A stretch of DNA of 64,000 nucleotides from Acidobacteriota bacterium (GCA_003577145.1 QEUP01000007.1:1-64000); one strand, 5' to 3'; shown: positions 1 through 9,350, numbered from the stretch's first letter. Program-made: numbers and translations. The notes: a model not told the origin generated them from the sequence alone.

Positions 1-98
1 TGATCGCCCCGATCGCCATGGACGAGGGCCTGCGGTTCGCCATCCGTGAGGGTGGCCGTACCGTGGGAGCCGGCCGGGTCACCAAGATCATCAAATAG
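1..98 (+). CDS. tuf: Elongation factor Tu, C-terminal fragment
   Basis: The frame enters the window open and ends at TAG 96-98. The visible 31 residues include [18 protein letters not shown] and [10 protein letters not shown], the conserved end of EF-Tu domain 3. EF-Tu delivers aminoacyl-tRNA to the ribosome as a GTP complex. Only the last tenth of the protein is present. In most bacteria tuf ends the str operon and rpsJ follows closely; here 9.4 kb of unrelated genes follow. I see no strong terminator after it. Confidence 0.97.
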   Translation, partial: IAPIAMDEGLRFAIREGGRTVGAGRVTKIIK

Positions 99-112
99 CT
101 CTCGCGGTGGAA

Positions 113-141
113 TTGCTGACGCCCAGCGTGCTCACGATTAT
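113..141 (+). promoter_or_regulatory. Candidate promoter of the tuf-rpsJ inserted cluster
   Basis: TTGCTG at 113-118 and GATTAT at 136-141 are 17 bases apart, a fair sigma-70-type match directly after tuf. It would start transcription near base 148, about 80 bases before the apparent start of the oxidoreductase. This is pattern matching only. Confidence 0.3.
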
Positions 142-229
142 GGGCGAACCGGGAAGCCGGCTTTCTCATCTCCGACATCCGCCGGTATTACCGAGTCCGC
201 GATAGCGCCGAAACGGTGGAGGCGTCACC

Positions 230-1726
230 ATCAAGCAGGTCAGGCGGCTGAACAGCGCCGACGAGTTCGAGGAGCACCTCGCCGCCCTGGGTGTCGACCT
301 GCCGTTCGATCCTGAGGTCGATCCCGGTGGTCCACTGGCAAAGGGCCTTCGCTGCGGCAGCCGGCGCATCGGCAACCGCTTCGCGGTACTGCCGATGGAG
401 GGCTGGGACGGCGAGCCCGACGGGCGCCCCTCGGATCTCACGAGGCGGCGCTGGCTGCGCTTCGCCCAGAGCGGCGCCAAGCTCGTCTGGGGCGAGGCGA
501 CAGCGGTACGCCCCGACGGGCGGGCCAATCCCCGGCAACTGGTCCTCACCGAAGCGACCCTCCCGGGCTTCGCCGCTCTGGTGAGTGGGGTGATCGACAG
601 CCATGAAGCAGCGCATGGTTCCAGCGATGACCTCGTGGTCGGCTTGCAGTTGACACACTCGGGCCGCTTCTCACGACCCGAGGGCGAATTCCGGCCGCGG
701 ATCGCCTACCGTCACCCGTTGCTCGACGAGCGGGTTTCAGCCGGCGATGCCGCCGTCTTGAGCGATGACGAGATCAAACGGCTGATCGACGACTTCGTCA
801 CAGCCGGCAGGCTCGCCCGGGAGGCGGGCTTCGACTTCGTCGACATCAAGCACTGCCACGGCTACCTGGGCCACGAGCTGTTGAGTGCCCGGTCACGCGC
901 CGGGGCCTACGGTGGCGACCTCGAGGGGCGTACCCGGTTCCTCCGCTCGGTCCTAGAGGGCTTGCGCCACGCTGCACCGGGCCTGCTGAGGGCGGTCCGG
1001 CTCAGTGCCTATGACTTCATGCCCTTCAGCGCCGGTGGTGATGGTGTCGGCAGGCCTGACGCCCCGGGCCCCTATGACCACGCTTTCGGAGGTGACGGCA
1101 CCGGTACCGGGGTCGACATCGACGAACCCCACCAGCTCCTGACGATGCTCGAGGATCTCGGGGTGGAGCTCTTGAGCGTGACCGCCGGTAGTCCCTACTA
1201 CTGTCCTCATATCCAGCGACCCGCCTACTTCCCTCCCTCCGATGGCTACCTGCCACCGAGCGACCCCCTCGTCGACGTGGCCCGTCTCATCGGCGTGACC
1301 GCCGAGCTGAAGGCCCGGCATCGGCGCCTGACGGTTGTCGGGTCGGGGTACTCGTACCTCCAGGAATGGCTGCCCAACGTCGCTCAGCGGACGGTTCGCG
1401 ATGGCGCTGTCGACCTCGTCGGGCTCGGCCGCATGATGCTCAGCTACCCTGCTCTGCCGTCTGATGTCCTCGCCGGTCGGGCCCTCGACAGGCGCCTCAT
1501 CTGCCGCACGTTCAGCGACTGCACGACGGGGCCCCGTGTTGGTCTCGTCTCGGGGTGCTACCCGCTCGACGACTTCTACAAGGAGTCGCCCTACCGTGCC
1601 GAGCTCACCGCCGCCAAGCAGGCCAAGCGCCAAGCCGAGCGGCAGGCCGGGCTCACCGCCGCCAAGCAGGCCGGGCAGCAAGCCGAGCAGCAGCACAGCG
1701 CGCGGCGCCGGAGCCCCGGTTCATGA
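230..1726 (+). CDS. Old-yellow-enzyme-type NADH:flavin oxidoreductase
   Basis: FMN-dependent TIM-barrel oxidoreductase of the OYE/2,4-dienoyl-CoA reductase superfamily; the substrate is unknown. The N-terminal FMN-site strand reads [14 protein letters not shown], and the mid-barrel active-site block reads [19 protein letters not shown] followed by AYGG. A C-terminal C-x5-C-x11-C resembles the 4Fe-4S ligand set of dienoyl-CoA reductases but has only three cysteines. The flavodoxin-like NAD domain is absent; the protein ends in a lysine/glutamine/alanine-rich repeat tail. The start is odd: homology requires residues well upstream of the first ATG (395), but between the in-frame stop at 203 and that ATG there is no in-frame ATG, GTG or TTG near a ribosome site. 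GGTGGAGG at 215-222 sits 7 bases before ATC at 230, chosen here; CTG at 248 is the alternative. It overlaps the next gene by ATGA. Confidence 0.85.
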   Translation: MKQVRRLNSADEFEEHLAALGVDLPFDPEVDPGGPLAKGLRCGSRRIGNRFAVLPMEGWDGEPDGRPSDLTRRRWLRFAQSGAKLVWGEATAVRPDGRANPRQLVLTEATLPGFAALVSGVIDSHEAAHGSSDDLVVGLQLTHSGRFSRPEGEFRPRIAYRHPLLDERVSAGDAAVLSDDEIKRLIDDFVTAGRLAREAGFDFVDIKHCHGYLGHELLSARSRAGAYGGDLEGRTRFLRSVLEGLRHAAPGLLRAVRLSAYDFMPFSAGGDGVGRPDAPGPYDHAFGGDGTGTGVDIDEPHQLLTMLEDLGVELLSVTAGSPYYCPHIQRPAYFPPSDGYLPPSDPLVDVARLIGVTAELKARHRRLTVVGSGYSYLQEWLPNVAQRTVRDGAVDLVGLGRMMLSYPALPSDVLAGRALDRRLICRTFSDCTTGPRVGLVSGCYPLDDFYKESPYRAELTAAKQAKRQAERQAGLTAAKQAGQQAEQQHSARRRSPGS

Positions 1727-2745
1727 CCGATCGGCCCCGTCGGCCGACGGCGGTCCTGGCCATGTGGCCGGGGTTCGACCCGCCGCTTCTCACCGGTGAG
1801 GAGCTCGATCGGCTGGGGAAGGTGGTGGAGCTGGCTGACCGGGAGCCACTCACGGAGTTCCAGAGCGAGCGAGCCGCGGTGCTGCTCGGGCGGGCGAAGG
1901 TCATCGTGGGCCACTGGGGCTGTCCGACGCTCGACGCCGCCGCCCTGGATCTGTCGCCCGGGCTGGAGATGTTCGCCTACGCCGCGGGGACGCTCAAGGA
2001 GTACAAGGTCGTGACCGACGCTGTGTGGGAGCGGGGAATCCTGGTCACGACGGGTGCTGCGGCGAACGCGGAGCCCGTGGCCGAGTACACGATCGCGGCG
2101 ATCCTGTTCGCCAACAAGGACGTGTTCAACACCCGGGAGCGCTACCGCGGGGCTGAGGCGACGTTCTCCTGGCCCCAGCGTGGACCTGTCGGGAACTACG
2201 ACAAGCAGGTGGGGCTGGTCGGCGCATCCCGCATCGGTCGGCGGGTGATCGAACTGCTCGAACCGTTCGAGCTCGGTGTGGCCGTCTACGATCCCTACCT
2301 CGACGTGGAGGAGGCCGCTGCCCTGGGGGTGGTCAAGATGGAGCTGGCAGAGCTCCTCGAAACCTCCGATGTCGTGAGCATCCATGCCCCCGCCCTTCCC
2401 GAGACCCACCACCTGATCGGCGTCGAGGAGATCTCTCTCCTGCAGGACGGCGCCACCTTGATAAACACCGCGCGCGGCTCGCTGGTCGATCCCTCAGCAC
2501 TGGAAGCCGAGCTCCTCACCGGCCGCATCTCGGCGGTTCTCGATGTGACCGATCCCGAGCCGATGCCCGCAGACAGCCCGCTGCACCGAATGCCCAACGT
2601 GTTCCTGACACCGCACATCGCCGGGTCCCAGGGCAGCGAGTACCGGCGCATGGCGGCGATGGTGATCGACGAGGTGGCCCGCTTCACGCGGGGGGAGCCT
2701 CCCCTCCATCCTGTGCGCCGCGACGAAGTGGAAAGGATGGCGTGA
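1723..2745 (+). CDS. D-isomer-specific 2-hydroxyacid dehydrogenase
   Basis: About 340 residues, a typical length for NAD(P)-dependent reduction of 2-keto acids to D-2-hydroxy acids. The nucleotide-binding turn is [13 protein letters not shown], with serine where the second glycine of GxGxxG is usual. The catalytic arginine lies in NTARGSLVD, the glutamate in DVTDPEPMP, and the histidine in [10 protein letters not shown]. The ATG at 1723 overlaps the preceding stop (ATGA), which decides the start. It probably works on a sugar-derived keto acid with the neighbouring TIM-barrel enzymes; that substrate is inference. Confidence 0.9.
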   Translation: MTDRPRRPTAVLAMWPGFDPPLLTGEELDRLGKVVELADREPLTEFQSERAAVLLGRAKVIVGHWGCPTLDAAALDLSPGLEMFAYAAGTLKEYKVVTDAVWERGILVTTGAAANAEPVAEYTIAAILFANKDVFNTRERYRGAEATFSWPQRGPVGNYDKQVGLVGASRIGRRVIELLEPFELGVAVYDPYLDVEEAAALGVVKMELAELLETSDVVSIHAPALPETHHLIGVEEISLLQDGATLINTARGSLVDPSALEAELLTGRISAVLDVTDPEPMPADSPLHRMPNVFLTPHIAGSQGSEYRRMAAMVIDEVARFTRGEPPLHPVRRDEVERMA

Positions 2746-2770
2746 GGGTGGGCTGGGGGAGGAGCGAGCG

Positions 2771-3556
2771 GTGAGCCTGCTCCCCGGTCTCTGCTCGGTC
2801 ACCTTCCGCCGGCTGCCGGCCGAGGACATCGTCAGGCTTGCCTCAGCGAGCTCGATCACCGCCATCGAATGGGGTGGTGACGTCCACGTCCCCCACGGCT
2901 GTGTCGACGAGGCCCGCGAGGTGGCCGAGATGTGCGCGGCGGAGCACATCCGTTGCAGTTCCTACGGCTCCTACCTGTTTGCCGGGCTGGTCCAGGGCAG
3001 CGACGAGATCGTCGCGGTTCTCGAGACGGCACGGGCACTAGCCGCTCCCAACGTGCGTGTCTGGTGCGCCGGCGGTGGGCCTGATCCCGACGCCGGGCTG
3101 CGCCTGGAGATCGTGCGTCAGCTCGGAGAGATCTGCGAGCAGGCGCGGTCACGGGATCTGACCGTGTCGTTGGAGTTCCACCAGAACACCCTCACCGAGA
3201 CAGCAGCCTCGACGCTCGCTGTGCTGAGGGAAGTGGATGCGCCGAACCTGTTCACCTATTGGCAGCCCGTCGGTGACGCCCCGAGTGATCGGCTCCTCGC
3301 AGAGCTCGGCAACGTACTCGATGACCTCTCACATGTTCACGTGTTCCACTGGGGGAACGGCGTGCGCCTGCCCCTGGCAGATGGAGCCGGCATGTGGCCA
3401 GCGGCTCTGCGTGCAGCTTCCGCAGCGGGCGGTCGTTGGGAGGGACAACGGGTCGCTCTTCTCGAGTTCGTGCAGGACGACGACCCCGCCTGCTTCGAAC
3501 GCGACGCCGACACCCTCCGGCGTTGGCTGTCTGCTGTCGGCGAGGGCGCCCCGTGA
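2771..3556 (+). CDS. Sugar phosphate isomerase/epimerase-like TIM-barrel protein
   Basis: A 261-residue protein of the xylose-isomerase-like barrel superfamily (AP_endonuc_2 type). The usual metal-ligand pattern is recognisable: glutamate in AIEWGGDVHV, glutamate and histidine in VSLEFHQNT, histidines in LSHVHVFHW, and a late glutamate in VALLEFVQ. Members include hydroxypyruvate isomerase, inosose dehydratase and tagatose epimerase, and I cannot choose among them. The start is GTG 2771 after GGGGGAGGAG. The end overlaps the next gene as GTGA, so it is translated with the DapA-like gene. Confidence 0.85.
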   Translation: MSLLPGLCSVTFRRLPAEDIVRLASASSITAIEWGGDVHVPHGCVDEAREVAEMCAAEHIRCSSYGSYLFAGLVQGSDEIVAVLETARALAAPNVRVWCAGGGPDPDAGLRLEIVRQLGEICEQARSRDLTVSLEFHQNTLTETAASTLAVLREVDAPNLFTYWQPVGDAPSDRLLAELGNVLDDLSHVHVFHWGNGVRLPLADGAGMWPAALRAASAAGGRWEGQRVALLEFVQDDDPACFERDADTLRRWLSAVGEGAP

Positions 3557-4503
3557 GCACGGGGGAACCCTGGGAGCGGATCCGGCCGCGCCGGCGCATA
3601 ACCGGGATCTCGGCAACCCTGCTGCCGTTCTGCGCCGAGGGAGGCATCGACTGGGATTCGCTGGCCGCCCACATCTCGCGAACCGCCGAGGTCGGTCTGA
3701 TTCCTGCCCTCAACATGGATACGGGCTACGGCGCGCTGCTCGATGCTGCAACGCGGTTGCGGGTCGTCGAGTTGGCGCGCTCGCTGGTCGGTGAGTTCGT
3801 TGCCGCCGCACATGTCGATGACGCGCCGGGCGACCCGCTCGACCTCGACGCATACCGGGCGGCCATGGCTGATATCGCCTCTCGGGGAGGGACACCCGTC
3901 GTCTTCCCCTCACACGGCCTGCGTTCGCTTCCCGAGCCCGAGGTGGTCTCGTTCCACGCCGGCCTGAGCGAGGCCTGCGACCGGTTCATCGCCTTCGAGT
4001 TGGGCCCTGTGTTCGACGCCCGCGGCCGGATCTACCAGTTGGAGACCTTCGAAGGTCTGATCGGTGTCGCCGAGTGCGTCGGCGTCAAGCACTCCTCACT
4101 CGACCGCCGGCAGGAATGGCGACGCCTGGAGCTGCGCGACAGCTCCAGGCCGGACTTCAGGGTGCTGACCGGCAATGACCTGGCAATCGACATGGTCATG
4201 TACGGATCCGACTACCTGCTCGGGCTGTCGACGTTCGCACCCGACGCGTTCGCCCTGCGGGATCGCTGGTGGGAGGAGGGCGACGACAGGTTCTACCAGC
4301 TCAACGACTTGTTGCAGTATCTCGGAGCGTTCGCCTTTCGCGAGCCGGTGGCGGGCTACCGGCACGATGCCGCTCGCTTCCTGAGGCTCCGGGGCTGGGT
4401 CGCCGGCGACAACACCCATCCGGCGTCGACCCCCAGGCCGGACTCCGACGATGAAGTCCTCGCACGAATACTCGACCGGCTATCCGCTTACGTATCCTCC
4501 TGA
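3553..4503 (+). CDS. Dihydrodipicolinate synthase-family aldolase/dehydratase
   Basis: A 316-residue class I aldolase-fold protein of the DapA/NanA/KDG family. The N-terminal signature GISATLLPFCAEGGIDWDSL is present, and the Schiff-base lysine lies in VGVKHSSLDR. The YNxP-type tyrosine common in DapA is not seen in the equivalent region (FPSHGL, then FELGPVFDARG), so genuine dihydrodipicolinate synthase activity is unlikely. A sugar-acid dehydratase or aldolase suits the neighbours better. GTG 3553 overlaps the previous stop. The gene lies in the same tight run as the oxidoreductase and dehydrogenase. Confidence 0.85.
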   Translation: MSTGEPWERIRPRRRITGISATLLPFCAEGGIDWDSLAAHISRTAEVGLIPALNMDTGYGALLDAATRLRVVELARSLVGEFVAAAHVDDAPGDPLDLDAYRAAMADIASRGGTPVVFPSHGLRSLPEPEVVSFHAGLSEACDRFIAFELGPVFDARGRIYQLETFEGLIGVAECVGVKHSSLDRRQEWRRLELRDSSRPDFRVLTGNDLAIDMVMYGSDYLLGLSTFAPDAFALRDRWWEEGDDRFYQLNDLLQYLGAFAFREPVAGYRHDAARFLRLRGWVAGDNTHPASTPRPDSDDEVLARILDRLSAYVSS

Positions 4504-4536
4504 GGGCGTGATGGCGGCGCGGGAAGTGAGGGGCAG

Positions 4537-6693
4537 ATGAAGAGGGTCATGGCGATCGTGCTCTCGGCCTCCCTCGCGGCGGCTGCCTGCACCGACGGTG
4601 ACGGCGGCGACGGAGAGGGAGACACCGAAGCAGAGACCTCCGCGGGCGAAGGCTTCGTCGACGAGGACTGGTTCGACGGCCGGGCGAGCGACTACCTCTC
4701 GTTTGCCACCGAGGAGTTCGAGCCGGCGAGCGTCAACAACGTCGTTGCCCATGCTGCCCGAGCGGAGGCCGATCCCTCCTATGTGTGGGCTGCCGAGCAG
4801 GTGACCGTCGAGTCCCTCCAGCCGGTCTTCGACGATCTCGACGCGATGAAGGACACCAGCGACTTCGACCTCATGTACCTGCTGAACCTCTGGTACGGCT
4901 ACCGGGACCAGCTCTCGGCTGAGGTCGTCGAAGCCATCGAAGCCCGGATCCTCGGCTTTCGCTACTGGTACACCGAGCCGCTGGGCGAGGACGAGGTCGA
5001 CCACAAGTGGTTCTGGAGCGAGAACCACCGGATCATCTTCCACGTGATCGAGTACCTCGCCGGGCAGGCCTTTCCCGACTCCACGTTCCGCGACGGCACC
5101 GAGGGAGCCGCTCACCAGGCCCACGCCGAGCCGCTGATACGGGCCTGGATCGACGAGCGCGCCCGCTACGGGTTCAGCGAGTGGCACTCCAACGTCTACA
5201 TGCAGAAGAACGTCGTCCCCCTCGTCACCCTGGTCGAGTGGGCCGATGACGAGGAGTTGGGTCGCCTGGCATCGATGGCCCTCGACGTGGCCCTCTTCGA
5301 CATCGCCGCCCACAACCAGGCCGGGACCTACGGGGCGACCCACGGGCGCAGCTACATGAAGGACAAGAACAGCGGGCTCACCGAGGACACCTTCGGGATC
5401 ACCAAGCTGTTGTTCGACGACACCGAGTACCCCTGGCAGTCGCACAGCGACGCCGGTGCGCTGTATCTGGCGATCTCCGAGCGCTACCGGCTCCCCGAGG
5501 CGATCCGCCAGGTCGGCATCAGCGAGGAGATCAGCGTCGACAAGGAACGCCACGGCGTGCCATTGGATCCTCACGCTCCCGTCGAGGAGGACCCGGAACC
5601 GCCCTATGGGATCTCCTTCGACGATCCCGAGAACCTCCCGTTCTGGTGGTCCCTGGGTGCCCTTGCGGTATGGCAGGTGGTGCCACTGACGCTGGAGACC
5701 ACCGAGCAGTACGGGCTGTGGGAGACCGACCTGTTCAAGCCTTACTCCGCCTTGCGCGACATCACCGGCGGAGACCCCGCGGTCGCCCAGCGGCTGGCGC
5801 AGAGCCTGGCGTCGATGGCTGCGTTCGGGCTCCTGTCCGAGGTGGACACGTACACCTGGAGGGCACCGGAGGTGATGCTCTCGACTGCCCAGGACTACCG
5901 CGCCGGCGACTACGGCGAGCAGTACCATGCCTGGCAGGCGACCGTTGATGCACGCGCGCTGGTGTTCACCACCCATCCCAGCAACCCGCCGGAGAACACC
6001 GAGTGGGAGGACGACGACGGCTACTGGACGGGGACCGCCTCGATGCCCCGCTCGGCTCAACACGAGTCGGCAGCCATCCACATCTACTCACCCAGGTACG
6101 AACCGCAGACAACCCCGCCCCTCGACTCGTTCGACTACGAGCCGTACACCCACGCGTACTTCCCGACCGAGCACTTCGACGAGGTCGTCCAGCAGGGCAA
6201 CTGGACCGTCGGCAGGAAGGGCGATGGCTACGTCGCCCTCTGGTCCTACCGGCCGGTGGTCTGGAGGGATCATGACCCCAACGAGGTGTACACGGGAGAG
6301 CTCACCGAGCACTTCGACCTCGTGGCCGAGGGGGGGCCGGACAACGTGTGGGTCGTCGAGGTGGGACGGGCCGCCGACTACGGCAACTTCGAGTCCTTCG
6401 TCTCTGCTGTCACCTCCGAGGAGCCGGCGGTGACGACGCCTGGAGACAGCGGCGACGTGTCCGGGAACTTCGATGTCTCATGGGAGTCACCGTCGGTGGG
6501 GAAGCTCACCTTCGGGTGGGACTCGCCGCTCACCGTCGAGGGTGAGGAGATGCCGATCCACGGCTACCCGCGAGTGGAGTCGCCCTGGGCGGAGGTCCCT
6601 CACCTCGAACCCGTCTTCAACGTGAGCGCGGACGGCTACGCCCTGGCTCTCGACTTCGAGGCGGGGACCCGCGAGGTGAGCGGGGCGCGTTGA
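4537..6693 (+). CDS. Large secreted lipoprotein, possible glycan-lyase fold
   Basis: 718 residues. The N-terminus MKRVMAIVLSASLAAAAC is a lipoprotein signal with Cys18 as lipidation site, followed by a Gly/Asp/Glu/Thr-rich linker to about residue 45. The rest looks like an all-helical N-terminal half with conserved-looking aromatic and His positions (WFWSENHRIIFH, SEWHSNVYMQKN, GTYGATHGRSYM) and a beta-rich second half (DGYWTGTASMPRSAQH). That layout recalls heparinase- or alginate-lyase-like alpha-toroid plus beta-sandwich enzymes. I do not recognise an exact family, and no reaction should be assumed. It starts 33 bases after the DapA-like gene and overlaps the next gene by TTGA, so it is probably co-transcribed with both. 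Confidence 0.8.
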   Translation: MKRVMAIVLSASLAAAACTDGDGGDGEGDTEAETSAGEGFVDEDWFDGRASDYLSFATEEFEPASVNNVVAHAARAEADPSYVWAAEQVTVESLQPVFDDLDAMKDTSDFDLMYLLNLWYGYRDQLSAEVVEAIEARILGFRYWYTEPLGEDEVDHKWFWSENHRIIFHVIEYLAGQAFPDSTFRDGTEGAAHQAHAEPLIRAWIDERARYGFSEWHSNVYMQKNVVPLVTLVEWADDEELGRLASMALDVALFDIAAHNQAGTYGATHGRSYMKDKNSGLTEDTFGITKLLFDDTEYPWQSHSDAGALYLAISERYRLPEAIRQVGISEEISVDKERHGVPLDPHAPVEEDPEPPYGISFDDPENLPFWWSLGALAVWQVVPLTLETTEQYGLWETDLFKPYSALRDITGGDPAVAQRLAQSLASMAAFGLLSEVDTYTWRAPEVMLSTAQDYRAGDYGEQYHAWQATVDARALVFTTHPSNPPENTEWEDDDGYWTGTASMPRSAQHESAAIHIYSPRYEPQTTPPLDSFDYEPYTHAYFPTEHFDEVVQQGNWTVGRKGDGYVALWSYRPVVWRDHDPNEVYTGELTEHFDLVAEGGPDNVWVVEVGRAADYGNFESFVSAVTSEEPAVTTPGDSGDVSGNFDVSWESPSVGKLTFGWDSPLTVEGEEMPIHGYPRVESPWAEVPHLEPVFNVSADGYALALDFEAGTREVSGAR

Positions 6694-9344
6694 GGCTGCA
6701 TGAGGTCCGGGCTCGGATCCTAGGGCTCGCCGCCGGCACCACTGAGCGCTTGGTCGACCGCCACCTCCCGGGCTTCCGGATTCCTTCGGTGTTCGCCGGC
6801 CACAGAGTCGAGCCCGATGTCGCCGCCGACCTGGCGTTCACGCTCTGCCATCTGCGTGATGCCGGCGTCAGCGAGGTCGCATCGGTCCCCATCGAGGAGG
6901 GCATTGCACGAGCCCTGCGTCAGGTCGACGGTGAGGGGACCCATTCGTTCTGGTCATACCGCGTCGCCGAATCCCTGATTCGCTTCGGTCCCTTCGCTCA
7001 GAACTCCTTGATCGACGACTGGCCGGAGTCCATGCGAGCCGAACTGGAGAGGGCCTGTGATACGACCTCGTTCGTGGAGCTGCTCGACTCCGGCCTGCTT
7101 CCACGCAACTATGCAGCGGTCCTCGCTCGATGTGAGCTGGGCCGGGCGAAGCTCGGCATCATCGAGGACCTGCATCTGCTCGACGATCTCGTGGCGAGGA
7201 CCAGAGAGATGCTCGGCGCCAGCCCAGATGGCTACCTCGACGACTCCACGACCGGTGTCGGCCGCTACGACATCTACACCGCTGACGTCTACCTGTTCAC
7301 CGAACCACTCGCCGAACAGCTCGGGCCGGTGTGGGAGCAAGGCGCGCGGAATGCCCTGGACCTGGTGGCGAAGGTGGCATCCACCGACGGATCTGCCATC
7401 ACCTGGGGCAGGTCGACTGGTGCCTTGGCCGCGTGTCTCACCATGGAGCTGGCGGCACTGGCGATCGATCGCTCGATCGGCGATGGTGACGATCGGTGGC
7501 TGAGCCGGGCGCTGGCCGCGGTCGAGCACTTCGACAGATGGCTCGAGGACGGGCTGATAAGCGCTCACCAGCACCGGTCCACCTACAGCTACCGGGGCCC
7601 CCAGCGCCGGCTGCAGATGACCCTCGACGTGTTGGGCAAGCTCGCCTGTTCGGCGGCGATTCTCCGGCGTGCAGACCCGGACCTGCCGACCGCCGGGTGG
7701 GAGGAGGTCCATCCGGAGAGCAACCGCCTGATCTTGTTCTCCGAGCGTCCGGTGGCGGCAGTCTGGACCTATCGCAGCAGCGACTGCGCTTTCGTGGTCC
7801 CGTTCGTGGGTTCCACCCGAAGCGACTACCTGCCCGCGCCTCGCAATCCCGGCCTCTACGAGGTGCCCGTCGACAGCGTGATCGCCTCGCTGGTCCCGCT
7901 GGTGTTCGCCGGTGGCCAGGCGTTCACAGTGGGGGGACCGCCTACCTCGCTCCAGATGGTGGGGGATGGCGTGAGCGCATCCTATTCGGGTCTTCCAAGA
8001 GCCGGTGTGCTCGAGATCGACCCCGATCAACAGCCGCTGTCCGGCACGGCCTCACTCCGGTACCGGGTAGAGGGGCGCAGCCTGGTGGTGGATGAGGAGA
8101 TCCGTTTCGAGAAGCGACCCGAAGCCGTATCGGTCCTGGTCTGCGAGACGGCACACCGGCCTTTGCGCGTGCAGTTCGCCACAGACGCCGAACACGACGT
8201 GCAGACCGTCGACACGGCCGGGCTCAAGGAGTACCGGAGCTTCTGGGCGGAGCTGCCGCTGGTGCACCAGCTCGACATGGAACCGTCGGAGTCGATCGCC
8301 TTCTCGCTCGAGATGACGCCGAAGTTGCGGATCGCTTCAACCGCTTTCGGGCACCACTACCACCGGAGTCTCTACGGGCCGATCCGCGACTTCGTGGTCG
8401 GCATCGCCTCACCGCTCGGCCCGTTGGCAGCTCGCGCAGATCACGAGGCGGAGCGGATCCTCGATCACGTCGATCTGTTCCACCTGCACTGGCCGGAGTG
8501 GCTGGCCTTCGACGATGTCGACGAGCATCGCCGCATCATCGGCCGGCTCCAGGAATCCGGAGTCAGGATCGTGTGGACTCAACACAACCTGACCCCGCAC
8601 TCCAAGGGATCTGCTGCCTACGACGCGATCTACCAGGCATGGGCAGCAGCCGCTGACGGAGTCATCCACCAAAGCGAGTGGGGCCGCCGGCAGAGCCTGG
8701 ACCGCTATGAGTTCCGCGATGACGTGGTCGAAGGCGTGATTCCCCATGGGCATTTCGGTCCGCTGATGAGCGAGATCGACCGGATCGATCGCCGCGACGT
8801 CGAAGCCGAGCTCGGACTCAGGCCCGAGGCGCTGCGGATCGGCATCATCGGTGCGCCACGAGCGGAGAAGCGGGTCCAGGATTTCATGGACGGCTTCGCC
8901 GCCACCCGGAGGCGCGACGTCGAGTTGCTGGTGCTGTCTCTCGGGGAGGGGGACCGGGTCCCCGATGATCCCCGCATCACCGCCATTCCCTACGAGATGG
9001 TCCCTCGCGAGCTCTACAACCGCAGGCTGCGTGCCCTCGACGTCGTGGCTCTACCCTTCAGCCCCGAAGGGATGCTGGCCACCGGCACCATCGGCGACGT
9101 GATCGGCCTCGGCCTCGCCGCGCTGGTGAGCGACTGGCCGTTCCTGGCCGAGATGCTCGCTGAAGCGGGCATACCCTGCGGCCTCAGTCCCGCAGAAGTC
9201 GCCGAAGCCGTCGAGAACCTCGACCCCACCGTCGTGGAGCGGGCAGCCGCCGCCAGCCGGGCCCTCCAGGCCACCCACGACTGGTCCGAGATCGCCCACC
9301 AGACCCTCGCCCTCTTCGAACAAGTCGGTACAACCCGTCTCTGA
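6690..9344 (+). CDS. Helical-toroid and GT-B glycosyltransferase fusion protein
   Basis: 884 residues from TTG 6690, which overlaps the lipoprotein stop. Residues 1-560 form a mostly helical, then beta-rich module; motifs such as GRYDIYTADVYLFTEP and ITWGRSTG resemble DUF2264/heparinase-like toroids. From about residue 590 the sequence becomes a GT4-like glycosyltransferase: DLFHLHWPEW, RIVWTQHNLTPHS, the Rossmann turn IGIIGAPRAEKR, and an acceptor/donor lid region ALPFSPEGMLATGTIGD. No signal peptide or membrane segment is seen, so it is probably cytoplasmic. A toroid joined to a transferase in one chain is unusual. It suggests making or tailoring of a surface glycan, with the adjacent lipoprotein acting on the same polymer outside; this is inference. 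Confidence 0.8.
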   Translation: MRLHEVRARILGLAAGTTERLVDRHLPGFRIPSVFAGHRVEPDVAADLAFTLCHLRDAGVSEVASVPIEEGIARALRQVDGEGTHSFWSYRVAESLIRFGPFAQNSLIDDWPESMRAELERACDTTSFVELLDSGLLPRNYAAVLARCELGRAKLGIIEDLHLLDDLVARTREMLGASPDGYLDDSTTGVGRYDIYTADVYLFTEPLAEQLGPVWEQGARNALDLVAKVASTDGSAITWGRSTGALAACLTMELAALAIDRSIGDGDDRWLSRALAAVEHFDRWLEDGLISAHQHRSTYSYRGPQRRLQMTLDVLGKLACSAAILRRADPDLPTAGWEEVHPESNRLILFSERPVAAVWTYRSSDCAFVVPFVGSTRSDYLPAPRNPGLYEVPVDSVIASLVPLVFAGGQAFTVGGPPTSLQMVGDGVSASYSGLPRAGVLEIDPDQQPLSGTASLRYRVEGRSLVVDEEIRFEKRPEAVSVLVCETAHRPLRVQFATDAEHDVQTVDTAGLKEYRSFWAELPLVHQLDMEPSESIAFSLEMTPKLRIASTAFGHHYHRSLYGPIRDFVVGIASPLGPLAARADHEAERILDHVDLFHLHWPEWLAFDDVDEHRRIIGRLQESGVRIVWTQHNLTPHSKGSAAYDAIYQAWAAAADGVIHQSEWGRRQSLDRYEFRDDVVEGVIPHGHFGPLMSEIDRIDRRDVEAELGLRPEALRIGIIGAPRAEKRVQDFMDGFAATRRRDVELLVLSLGEGDRVPDDPRITAIPYEMVPRELYNRRLRALDVVALPFSPEGMLATGTIGDVIGLGLAALVSDWPFLAEMLAEAGIPCGLSPAEVAEAVENLDPTVVERAAAASRALQATHDWSEIAHQTLALFEQVGTTRL

Positions 9345-9350
9345 GCCGGT

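Noticed and set aside
4480-6081. 533-codon open frame on the minus strand
   Set aside because: It lies wholly opposite the lipoprotein gene. Composition is the Val/Gly/Asp/Arg-rich pattern expected of an antisense shadow in high-GC DNA, with no domain motif.
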